Shown here in pieces: positions 1 to 6,774 of a stretch of 12,782 nt of DNA. Position 1 is the stretch's first letter. Each line of letters opens with the position of its first letter. The stretch covers positions 1 to 12,782 of the forward strand of contig DGPO01000111.1 of the NCBI GenBank assembly GCA_002390485.1, in the 5' to 3' direction. The stretch comes from Halieaceae bacterium UBA4438 (GTDB lineage Bacteria; Pseudomonadota; Gammaproteobacteria; Pseudomonadales; Halieaceae). The notes beneath the pieces are model-generated. The model ran no database searches, was not told the origin of the DNA, and worked only from the letters and a program-made list of their open reading frames with translations. A program made the translations under genes and the position numbers.

Positions 1-1029
1 ATTGCGGCGAAGCAAATGCTGCGTGCGGGGGTGACCACGGCGCTTGATCTCGGCGCCCCGTTTGAAATTCTGACCTTGCGAGAACGCATTGAGGGCGGCT
101 TGATTCCCGGACCTGAGTTGCTGATCTCTGGGCCTTGGATTACGCGCGTTCAATACGACACGATTCCTGACAGTTACGAGGTGGTGATCACGTCGCCTCA
201 AGAGGCGGCACAAAAGACGTTGGAATTAATTGATCGCGGCTCGGACGTCATTAAGACGTGGGAGGGCCTTACGCAGGAGGATTATATTGCCGTTGTAACT
301 GCCGCGCATTCGCGGGGTGTCAAAGTGCACGCCCATTTGTACGCGCCTCGAGCCATCGAAATGGCCATCAATGCCGGTGTCGATGTTTTTCAACACGTCG
401 GTTCGGCAGGGAACCCGCCTTACGACGAAACACTGATTAATACGATTGCGCATCGTGAAATTCCAATCGTGCAAACCATATCCCACAGGGTTTGGGTTTA
501 CCCTTCAACGCAGGCGTTTCCGTCACGACTGAGCCGAGCGGAATACCGTGCGGACATGCCTGACGACATTTATAAAGAGTTTATGGCCTCATTTGAGAAC
601 TTCCATCAGCTACCGTATTTCCGTAATGCGGCCACAGAGATACGGAACTCGACGCAGTCGGCCGGACAATTTATCCGCGCGGGTGCTCGTATAGGCGTGG
701 GGACCGATGCCGCAAGTCCGTTAAACATGCATTTGGAAGCCATGTGGCGTGAAATGTCGGCCCTCGTCGACAGTGGCATGACCCCGTTGCAAGTCATTTC
801 AGCGGCCACTAAAACGAATGCGGAAATACTGGGGTTGTTTGGAGATCGAGGCAGCCTTGAGGTCGGCAAGCGAGCCGACATGCTTATTGTTCAGGGTAAT
901 CCCCTCGAAGACATTAACACCCTCGGGAACGTGGCCGTTGTCGTGAAACAGGGCGAACTTTGGTTTACCGAAGGCAGCACCGTAGCGCCGGTAACCCGCG
1001 CTAACTTCTTCGGCGGCGGGTCACGCTAG
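1..1029 (+). CDS. Metal-dependent amidohydrolase (imidazolonepropionase-like), 5' truncated
   Basis: This is the C-terminal ~343 residues of a TIM-barrel amidohydrolase. The frame is open from base 1, so the true start and the N-terminal HxH metal motif lie outside the window; the ATG at 16 is internal. Visible family landmarks are AGVTTALDLG near the left edge, the Lys of DVIKTW (codon 253-255, the position of the bridging carboxylated Lys in this superfamily), VHAH followed by QHVGS as metal-ligand histidines, and the catalytic Asp in GVGTDAAS (codon 706-708). The C-terminus has the usual small beta-domain ending, with KRADMLIVQGNPL followed by a VVKQGELW strand. Such enzymes hydrolyse cyclic or linear amide and peptide-like bonds; the substrate cannot be read from sequence. 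Secretion cannot be judged because the N-terminus is missing. It converges with the next gene, separated by 10 bases. Confidence 0.85.
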   Translation: MAAKQMLRAGVTTALDLGAPFEILTLRERIEGGLIPGPELLISGPWITRVQYDTIPDSYEVVITSPQEAAQKTLELIDRGSDVIKTWEGLTQEDYIAVVTAAHSRGVKVHAHLYAPRAIEMAINAGVDVFQHVGSAGNPPYDETLINTIAHREIPIVQTISHRVWVYPSTQAFPSRLSRAEYRADMPDDIYKEFMASFENFHQLPYFRNAATEIRNSTQSAGQFIRAGARIGVGTDAASPLNMHLEAMWREMSALVDSGMTPLQVISAATKTNAEILGLFGDRGSLEVGKRADMLIVQGNPLEDINTLGNVAVVVKQGELWFTEGSTVAPVTRANFFGGGSR

Positions 1030-1039
1030 GGCGCTGACA

Positions 1040-2209
1040 CTAAATACTAATATCGTCCCGGTTGTAATCGTGCAGGTCATGACGCGCCGCCTCGTCCCAG
1101 ACAAACGATAGGTTCTTGTCTTCAAAAGGTTGATATCGGTACGGCTGCTCGTCGCTAAAACGCGCCTGACGCGCGGCAATCGCGTAACCCAAGACCCGTG
1201 ATCGACGCGCAATAATATCCTCGTCAAACACCTGTGCGTCACTGTGAATCCCGCCGCCTTTGACACCCAGCACCGAAGAGCGCTTGTGAAAGCCAAAGTT
1301 GACGGTAAGCCGTGGTTCAAAGCCGCTGTTGGGGAAGGAGCCGTGCAGCGCTTGGCGGTTGCACATCACCACGTCTCCGCGATCGCAGACAAGCGGTACG
1401 GCGCCATCTATTCGCTCGCTCTGCGACTGACTGACGAGGTCGCTGATGTCGATCTTACCCAGCTTGTGGCTGCCAGGAAGGACCCACACACCATTAACCG
1501 CAGTGCTCCCATAGAGTTGAGCCATAAAGTTAAAGCCGTGAATATTTTCATCAAAGTCGGGGCTGTCCCAGTGTGTGACGCCGTCTTGGTGCCAAGAGAC
1601 GGCCGCACCAATTCCCGGTTCCTTAATGAACAAGGCTTCATTGAACGGTGTGAAGTCGCTGCCGTTAATCGTCTCAGCAACCTTCAGAAGCTGGGGATGC
1701 GCATAGGTGCGAAGGCAAGCATCGGAGAAGCGCAGTGAGCCTAAAAGTATGAACGGAGAGGCGGCGGGGGTCTCTGAACCGGCCTCGGGCTCGAACATTT
1801 TCACTTGGTGTCGCCCGTTAGCCAGTTGCGTTCCGCCCAGTGGGTCGCCTAAGGGTTTTGACCAGACCAAGTGCGGTGTTTGTGAGTTGCTGCCCAGTGC
1901 TGGGTTACCTTGCGCATCGACTGCGCTGTCGGGAGACGTGGGAAATGAGGCCTTCATGGCGATCATGTCGGCTTCTATATCCTGACACTCCTCTTCAGCC
2001 AAGACGCCGGTGAAAACATAAAACCCAACTGTCGAATAGGCATCGAGAATGTGTTGTGCAAGGCGTCCAGTGTCATCAAACTCGATGGGTCCGCGGTTTC
2101 CAAGCGCCAGGGCGCTGCGCTGACCTTCGATTAAGTAGTCACGCATTGCGTCAGCCTGTTCGCCGTAGCGGGCGGCGCAAGCGTCGATGGATTTAGAGAT
2201 ATCGTGCAT
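1040..2209 (-). CDS. Phytanoyl-CoA dioxygenase (PhyH) family 2-oxoglutarate/Fe(II) oxygenase
   Basis: A 389-residue protein of the PhyH family, which couples oxidative decarboxylation of 2-oxoglutarate to hydroxylation of a substrate at a mononuclear Fe(II). The facial triad is visible: H207 and D209 in SWHQDGVTHWDSP and the distal H289 in ALHGSFPNSG, followed by R300 in EPRLTVNFGFH, which would bind the 2-oxoglutarate carboxylate. The jelly-roll turn motif VLPGSHKLG lies between them. I chose the ATG at 2209 because GGAG sits 6 bases upstream. An in-frame TTG at 2245 would add 12 residues without a better ribosome site. It is the last gene of a minus-strand block, 80 bases after the Rieske oxygenase, so it probably acts in the same pathway. 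The substrate is unknown, and nothing indicates phytanoyl-CoA itself. It is complete with no missing active-site residue. Confidence 0.88.
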   Translation of the reverse strand: MHDISKSIDACAARYGEQADAMRDYLIEGQRSALALGNRGPIEFDDTGRLAQHILDAYSTVGFYVFTGVLAEEECQDIEADMIAMKASFPTSPDSAVDAQGNPALGSNSQTPHLVWSKPLGDPLGGTQLANGRHQVKMFEPEAGSETPAASPFILLGSLRFSDACLRTYAHPQLLKVAETINGSDFTPFNEALFIKEPGIGAAVSWHQDGVTHWDSPDFDENIHGFNFMAQLYGSTAVNGVWVLPGSHKLGKIDISDLVSQSQSERIDGAVPLVCDRGDVVMCNRQALHGSFPNSGFEPRLTVNFGFHKRSSVLGVKGGGIHSDAQVFDEDIIARRSRVLGYAIAARQARFSDEQPYRYQPFEDKNLSFVWDEAARHDLHDYNRDDISI

Positions 2210-2289
2210 CGTGGTCTCCAATTGTATGTCAGTTCTGGACGCCAAAGCAGTCGATCTGTGTCGCCCGTATTGATCTCTTAGCGGTCTAT

Positions 2290-3423
2290 CTACCCGCCGC
2301 TCAGTTCTTCATCAAGGTGTTTGTGAAACCGCACTATTGCCTGCTCAAAGAGACCAAACGTTAAGTGCGAGTTGGCAGATGTCGTGACGGTTTCCTGTAT
2401 GTCTCTTGCTGCTGCGCGGTCTTCTTCTTGGCCCGACTGATTGACGAAGTCAACATCCTTCATGGCCGCCTCATGGCTAATTTCTTTACCCGATGTGGCT
2501 CTGTGCTTAATGTAATAAGAGAACATTTGTGTGCGAGTGGGCGACAATGGCTCGATAATCGTGACGCTGGTGTGTTTTGATAAAACGGACACACTGACGT
2601 TAGGGAATAGATGGTAAACCAGTGTTGCGAAGCCCTCTATTTTGCGCTCATTGACGGCGACCGTGCGTAAGTTTTCGATGCGTTTGAACGGGTATACGAC
2701 ACGCGAGTTTTGACCAAAGGACTCGATGACGTTGATGTTATCCAGTCCAAAGGGGTAGAAGCTCTCGCGGTGCAATGACTTGATGTGGTAACCCTCAAGC
2801 AGGGTCTCGGTCAGCAGCTTCCAATTGGCCTCATCCACCGTATTACTCTGATGGATCAGGGGTTGTGTTGAATCGAAAAAGTCCAGCGCAGTGTCTAGCG
2901 TGTTCAGCTGTGGACTTCCTTCTTGCTGCACGTAGACCAGCCCTCCCTTCTCCAGTGCAAACAGCTCTTTGAGGCCCGCAGTCTCTTGCTCTAAGTCAGG
3001 AAATGCAGCGGCACCGGGAACGCCGCGAAGTGTGCCATCTAAATTGTAAGTCCAGCCGTGGTAAGGGCAGGAGAACGTGCGCGCACACCCCTCACCTGAG
3101 GCGACTTTCATCCCGCGATGGCGGCAGGCATTAATAAATGCGCGCACCCTCAAGTCGTTGTCTCGGACCACAAGGAGTGGTGTGCCCGCCGCAGTGCGAG
3201 ACACGAAGCTGCCCGCCTCAGGAATGGCCGCCGATGGACAAAACACGACAGGGCGCTCGCGCAAGAGCGTCATTTCTTGCTCGTAGCGTTTCTGGCTTAC
3301 GTAGTGCTCAACGGGTTCATGCCACTGCGAGTGACCCAGGTCTGTTGTCCGGTTATCGATGTGCTCAAACACGCGATCGATGACGGCGTTGTGAGATCGG
3401 AGTCCTACTGTGTTGTTGTCCAT
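2290..3423 (-). CDS. Rieske non-heme iron oxygenase, alpha (catalytic) subunit
   Basis: A 377-residue ring-hydroxylating-type oxygenase. The N-terminal Rieske [2Fe-2S] domain has C100-x-H102-x16-C119-x2-H122 (CRHRG ... CPYHGW). The C-terminal catalytic domain has the NWKLLTETLLEGYHIKSLH segment with iron ligands H213 and H218; the third ligand is probably D335 in QEEDRAAARDIQ. The residue that bridges the Rieske and iron centres, Asp in naphthalene dioxygenase, is Glu (E210) here, as in carnitine oxygenase CntA-like enzymes. The protein needs electrons from a reductase or ferredoxin, but none is encoded in the window. The start is the ATG at 3423; an in-frame stop lies 9 codons upstream and the purine-rich GAGGAGAG stretch is somewhat far (about 15 bases). 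It is flanked by an MDR reductase and a PhyH oxygenase. Substrate class (aromatic, quaternary amine or other) is undetermined. Confidence 0.9.
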   Translation of the reverse strand: MDNNTVGLRSHNAVIDRVFEHIDNRTTDLGHSQWHEPVEHYVSQKRYEQEMTLLRERPVVFCPSAAIPEAGSFVSRTAAGTPLLVVRDNDLRVRAFINACRHRGMKVASGEGCARTFSCPYHGWTYNLDGTLRGVPGAAAFPDLEQETAGLKELFALEKGGLVYVQQEGSPQLNTLDTALDFFDSTQPLIHQSNTVDEANWKLLTETLLEGYHIKSLHRESFYPFGLDNINVIESFGQNSRVVYPFKRIENLRTVAVNERKIEGFATLVYHLFPNVSVSVLSKHTSVTIIEPLSPTRTQMFSYYIKHRATSGKEISHEAAMKDVDFVNQSGQEEDRAAARDIQETVTTSANSHLTFGLFEQAIVRFHKHLDEELSGG

Positions 3424-3603
3424 GGCGTTTGGCTTACTCTCCTCGATTCATCGGTGCAAAATATCGTCTTGTATCGGTAAGGCCGATACCCGCTAGGTGC
3501 GCGTCATCATCGGCGATAGTTTGGGTCATGCTGCCCTATGTAGTGCTCCACTTAATCATTTGAGGTCCTCTGCGGATTCAGCGATCAATCGCGTTCCTTG
3601 GTC
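3424..3603. other. 180-bp gap upstream of the Rieske oxygenase gene
   Basis: This is the longest gap inside the minus-strand block. It has no convincing ORF. It contains an inverted repeat at 3471-3489 and enough room for a promoter, so the Rieske and PhyH genes may have their own transcription start separate from the TetR-reductase pair. I could not identify a good -35/-10 pair. Confidence 0.4.
3471..3489. promoter_or_regulatory. Inverted repeat, possible operator before the Rieske gene
   Basis: Perfect 7-bp arms GTATCGG and CCGATAC surround TAAGG. It is located about 48 bases upstream of the ATG at 3423. No T-tract follows on either strand, so it is more likely a protein-binding site than a terminator. 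Binding factor unknown; it does not resemble the palindrome upstream of the TetR gene. Confidence 0.3.
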
Positions 3604-4623
3604 TTACGACGGATCAGCGAGTTTGAGCAGTTGCTTGCCGTGGTTCTCGCCCGTGTAGAGGCGACGCAGCGTGTTCGGGATGTTCTCGAAACCTTCCTGC
3701 ACATCGACCTGGAACTGCAAGTCTCCAGACATTACCCAGCCTAGAAGATCTTGAATCGCTTCCATCGCTCGGGGCATGTAGTCGAGAATAATGAACCCCT
3801 CCATGCGACTGCGATTCGTCACGAGGTTCATTAAGTTTGAGGGTCCAGGAATAGGCGCTTCGGCGTTGTAGCCTGAAATGCCGCCACAGAGGACCACACG
3901 TGAATACAAGTCCAAATGGTTCAAGGCGGCCTCGAGTGTCTCTCCACCGACATTGTCGAAAAATACGTTCCACTTGTTAGGACAAGTGGCTGCAATCTGG
4001 CCGTCAAGGTCGCCCTGTTTGTAATCAATGACGGCGTCGAGACCCGCGACTTCGGTTAGCCATCGGCATTTTTCTGGACCACCGGCGATACCGACGACCC
4101 GGCATCCTTTAATCTTGGCAATTTGACTTGCAACAGAGCCGGTTGCGCCCGCGGCACCCGAGACAAGGACGGTATCACCCGCCTGAGGCTGTCCGAGCTC
4201 GAGTAATCCAAAATACGCGGTGATGCCCGTGAGACCGATGACTGAGAGCATCATCTCTGGTGTCACGCCTTCAGGGATTTTAGTGACCCCGGTGACGCCC
4301 TCGCCCGGGGTAACCACGGCGTAGTCTTGCCAGCCACCCATAGTTTGCACCAGTTCTCCCTCAGCGAAATCACCGTGGTTTGACTGGACAACTTGGGCGA
4401 CGGTTCCAGAGCGCATGACCTCGCCAATAGCGACAGGCGGAAGATAGCTTGGCCGATCAACCATCCAGTTTCGTTGTGTTGGATCGAACGAAAAGTAGAG
4501 GTTCTTAATGAGTATTTGGTTGTCACCCACCGCAGGAATAGAACGCTCCACAAGATCGAAGTTGGACTCCCCAATCATTCCCTCGGGTCTTTTAGCGAGC
4601 AGCCATTGGCGGTTGCGATTCAT
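3604..4623 (-). CDS. Zinc-less NADPH-dependent MDR oxidoreductase (prostaglandin/alkenal reductase-like, CurA type)
   Basis: A 339-residue protein of the medium-chain dehydrogenase/reductase superfamily, in the branch of leukotriene B4 12-hydroxydehydrogenase/15-oxoprostaglandin reductase and bacterial CurA. Members reduce the double bond of alpha,beta-unsaturated ketones or aldehydes with NADPH. Landmarks are the N-terminal NRQWLLAKRPEG start and FSFDPTQRNWM (about 45-54), both typical of this branch. The Rossmann nucleotide loop is SGAAGATGSVASQIAK at 155-170, with GIAGG, DYKQGD and FFDNVGG following. The Cys/His set for catalytic zinc is absent, as expected. The start ATG at 4623 has AAGGA 7 bases upstream. 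It lies 39 bases downstream of the TetR gene and is very probably co-transcribed with it. Its job in the pathway would be reduction of an enone-type intermediate, which is an inference. Length is normal for the family. Confidence 0.9.
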   Translation of the reverse strand: MNRNRQWLLAKRPEGMIGESNFDLVERSIPAVGDNQILIKNLYFSFDPTQRNWMVDRPSYLPPVAIGEVMRSGTVAQVVQSNHGDFAEGELVQTMGGWQDYAVVTPGEGVTGVTKIPEGVTPEMMLSVIGLTGITAYFGLLELGQPQAGDTVLVSGAAGATGSVASQIAKIKGCRVVGIAGGPEKCRWLTEVAGLDAVIDYKQGDLDGQIAATCPNKWNVFFDNVGGETLEAALNHLDLYSRVVLCGGISGYNAEAPIPGPSNLMNLVTNRSRMEGFIILDYMPRAMEAIQDLLGWVMSGDLQFQVDVQEGFENIPNTLRRLYTGENHGKQLLKLADPS

Positions 4624-4662
4624 CGTGTATTCCTTCTTTTTTTCCTGCGCTGCGTGTCTAAT

Positions 4663-5268
4663 TTAAGTGCGTTGTAATCCGTCGGAGTCGACGCTTGTTA
4701 AATGCTCGATTCCGGCAAGAACATAAGCCACGGCGATTTCAATGCTGTCATCCCTGCTGAGTCCACCTTTGCTGGACCACTCTGCAGCGGACCAGGCCGC
4801 ACCCGAGGACAGTTGGACGATTAAGCGGGCTCTATCTTCATCGAGTTGGTAATGCTCAGCCATTTTGTTGATGAGGTAGGCTGCGCTAAACCGAGCGTTG
4901 CGCGCCAGTTCGTCGCTAATAATGCTTGCGATCTCCGGTTGGGTAATGAGCATGGGCAAAACCGATCCCGGAGCGTAGTGCTCAAAATTGCTTTTGACCG
5001 AAATACGAACAATGTCTTTAAACGTATTCGCCTCTTTTGCAGCCTCGAATGTCCGATCGCTAAAGCGCCTATACTCCCGCTTCAGCAGCGTTTGCAGCAG
5101 CACAATGCGGTTGGGAAAGTAGTTGTAGATTAAGGGCGCCGAGACGCCTGCGTACTTGGCCAGTCCTTCCATTGTGAAGTAGGAGACGCTCTCCATCACA
5201 ATGATTTCAGCACTGCAATCAAGCAAATGCTCTTGGCGTGCCTCAGGACTCAATCGTGTACGTTTCAC
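4663..5268 (-). CDS. TetR/AcrR-family transcriptional regulator
   Basis: A 201-residue regulator. The N-terminal domain has the TetR helix-turn-helix at about residues 30-54: FTMEGLAKYAGVSAPLIYNY followed by FPNR. The C-terminal helical ligand-binding domain is divergent, as usual, so the effector cannot be predicted. The start is a GTG at 5268: an in-frame stop lies 8 codons upstream, there is no ATG between, and a later start would cut the domain. The ribosome site is weak (GGAAG about 12 bases upstream). It is the first gene of the minus-strand block and sits 39 bases before the MDR reductase. A 25-bp imperfect palindrome begins 20 bases upstream of the start. This suggests autorepression and control of the reductase and oxygenase genes. 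Confidence 0.9.
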   Translation of the reverse strand: MKRTRLSPEARQEHLLDCSAEIIVMESVSYFTMEGLAKYAGVSAPLIYNYFPNRIVLLQTLLKREYRRFSDRTFEAAKEANTFKDIVRISVKSNFEHYAPGSVLPMLITQPEIASIISDELARNARFSAAYLINKMAEHYQLDEDRARLIVQLSSGAAWSAAEWSSKGGLSRDDSIEIAVAYVLAGIEHLTSVDSDGLQRT

Positions 5269-5288
5269 TGTGCGGCTCTGCTTCCAAT

Positions 5289-5313
5289 CTTATTAGTGGT
5301 TGTCATTAATAAG
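5289..5313. promoter_or_regulatory. Imperfect palindrome, candidate TetR operator
   Basis: The outer arms CTTATTA and TAATAAG are perfect 7-bp complements. Inside them TG (5297-5298) pairs with CA (5304-5305), giving 9 of 12 symmetric positions over 25 bp. The site lies 20 bases upstream of the GTG start of the adjacent TetR gene. Size, symmetry and position match the usual autoregulatory operator of this family, but binding is inferred. Confidence 0.5.
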
Positions 5314-5492
5314 GAGTTTAGTTCACCGAGCCTGCGGCGTAAATAAAACTTGCAGCCGGTCCCGTAAGACCACCAGCACGTGTGTTTTTTTCTTAGATTT
5401 GATCAGCTGGGTTGTGCGTTGCCGGCTTATGTCGCCCGCATTATCTGCTCTAACGACTTCAACGACTGACGCCCTGGTTGAGCGGCAGCCAC

Positions 5493-5528
5493 GGCGGGCA
5501 AGACATGACAAAGTGACGTTTGCCCGCC
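5493..5528. promoter_or_regulatory. Inverted repeat upstream of the DUF2891 gene
   Basis: Perfect 9-bp arms GGCGGGCAA and TTGCCCGCC are separated by 18 bases. The repeat ends about 70 bases before the ATG at 5599. There is no T-tract after it on the + strand, so a terminator is unlikely. It may be an operator or a stable RNA hairpin in a leader. Confidence 0.3.
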
Positions 5529-5598
5529 CTCGGCGTTCCTAACGCGAACAGAAACTGTGCCACTATGCCGGTGTCATAAAGAGAAAAGAGAGAGCGTC

Positions 5599-6693
5599 AT
5601 GAGATTCACACGTTGGCTTCTTTGGAGCACCCTGCTCATCAGTTGTGCCAGTACTGCCCGAGAACCGGCGTTGAATACCGATTACGAGGCTGTGTTTGCA
5701 GGGTTAGCCATGGGCTGCATTCACAAAGAATACAGCAATAAAATTGCGCACTACATGAACGAGGAGGGCGACTTAAAACCCCCTCGTGAGTTGTACCCCG
5801 CGTTTTACGGGTGTTTCGATTGGCACTCGTCAGTTCATGGTCATTGGTTGTTGGTGCGGCTGCTCAATACCAATGCAAACCTTGCTGATAGAGAGATAAT
5901 CGAGGAAAAGCTCCATCAAAGTTTTAGTGCGGAAAATATCGTCGGAGAGTTGGCGAACTATCAGCGGCCGGGCATGAAGTCCTTCGAGCGGCCCTATGGT
6001 ATTGCTTGGTTATTGCAACTGACCGCGGAGCTTCGACAGTCACCCTTGCCCAAAGCGAAGATGTGGCTTAACAACCTGCTTCCCCTGGAGCGTCAGGCGG
6101 TCGCCAACATCAGCGAATGGCTGCCAAAATTGACGCACCCCATTCGCACTGGCGAGCACAGCCAAACGGCGTTTGCATTCGGTTTGATGCTGGATTGGAG
6201 CAGAATTGCCGGCGACACCGTGTTTGAGTCGCTACTGCAGCGGCGCATTCAAGCGCTGTACGGCGCAGACACAAACTGCCCACTCGCTTACGAGCCGTCC
6301 GGCCAAGACTTTTTATCGCCGTGCATGGCGGAGGCGGACCTGATGCGGCGTGTCATGACCCAGAAAGAGTTTTCGCAATGGCTCACCGCATTCTTTCCCA
6401 CGCTGGACGAAGGAACCGGTACCGACTGGCTCATACCCGCCGTTGTCACGGACAAGTCTGACGGGAAGCTTGCGCACCTCGACGGGCTGAATACCAGTCG
6501 TGCTTGGATGCTCGAGGGCATCATGAGTGCGCTACCGAGTGACGATCGGCGTCTGGCCCCTCTGCGACGTGCAGCCGAGGCGCATCGCCAGTCGGGTCTG
6601 AACGCAGTTCTGGGTGACATGCACTACATGGGGAGTCACTGGCTGGGCAGTTTTGCGACCTACCTGCAAACCCAGCGAGGACTATCGCTTTAG
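5599..6693 (+). CDS. DUF2891-family lipoprotein
   Basis: A 364-residue protein with a lipoprotein signal peptide: MRFTRW, a hydrophobic LLWSTLLI stretch and a lipobox LISC with C16 as the lipidated residue. The start is the ATG at 5599, because it places the signal peptide at the N-terminus and has AGAGAG 4 bases upstream. An ATG at 5557 is in frame but adds a charged, cysteine-containing leader. The mature part matches what I recall of DUF2891: YPAFYGCFDWHSSVHGHW (residues 66-83), RTGEHSQTAFAFGLMLDW (183-200), YEPSGQDFLSPCMAEADLM (231-249), HLDGLNTSRAWML (293-305) and HYMGSHWLGSF near the C-terminus. The many conserved His, Trp, Glu and Asp residues suggest a helical-barrel fold that binds a carbohydrate or metal, but the family has no established function that I know of. 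The predicted location is a membrane facing the periplasm. Confidence 0.8.
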   Translation: MRFTRWLLWSTLLISCASTAREPALNTDYEAVFAGLAMGCIHKEYSNKIAHYMNEEGDLKPPRELYPAFYGCFDWHSSVHGHWLLVRLLNTNANLADREIIEEKLHQSFSAENIVGELANYQRPGMKSFERPYGIAWLLQLTAELRQSPLPKAKMWLNNLLPLERQAVANISEWLPKLTHPIRTGEHSQTAFAFGLMLDWSRIAGDTVFESLLQRRIQALYGADTNCPLAYEPSGQDFLSPCMAEADLMRRVMTQKEFSQWLTAFFPTLDEGTGTDWLIPAVVTDKSDGKLAHLDGLNTSRAWMLEGIMSALPSDDRRLAPLRRAAEAHRQSGLNAVLGDMHYMGSHWLGSFATYLQTQRGLSL

Positions 6694-6774
6694 CCGTCAA
6701 AAGAACCTTAGTGCCGACTTTTCACCTCAGCGCAGTGAGTCGCCTTTCTAGCGCACTGATACTGACAAGGGCCC
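6694..6774. other. 81-bp convergent intergenic gap
   Basis: Two convergent genes end here. I looked for a bidirectional terminator. Only short, interrupted complementarity is present (TCAG and GCGC segments around 6727-6762) and there is no clear GC stem with T-tract. Confidence 0.35.

Larger units (their letters stand above)
5269..5598. other. 330-bp intergenic region between the TetR gene and the DUF2891 lipoprotein gene
   Basis: The region separates two divergently transcribed genes. It holds the candidate TetR operator at 5289-5313 at the left, an inverted repeat at 5493-5528 at the right, and a short GCGTT/AACGC repeat at 5533-5545. The ORFs that cross it on both strands (up to 80 codons) lack recognisable domains and a convincing ribosome site. 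I see no RNA gene. Confidence 0.5.

Noticed and set aside
1244..1738. 164-codon plus-strand ORF opposite the PhyH gene
   Set aside because: It is antisense to a complete PhyH enzyme with intact active-site motifs, and its own translation has no domain signature.
5358..5391. Short GGTC/GACC hairpin followed by a run of seven T
   Set aside because: The stem is only 4 bp and the T-run starts 13 bases after it. No plus-strand gene ends here, so it is not a credible intrinsic terminator.
5300..5542. 80-codon plus-strand ORF and the opposing 62-codon ORF in the TetR-DUF2891 gap
   Set aside because: The translations are low-complexity in Arg/Ser/Thr, overlap the candidate operator region, and lack a convincing start.
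6700..6774. Possible bidirectional terminator between the convergent DUF2891 and decarboxylase genes
   Set aside because: Complementarity is short and interrupted, with no T-tract on either strand.
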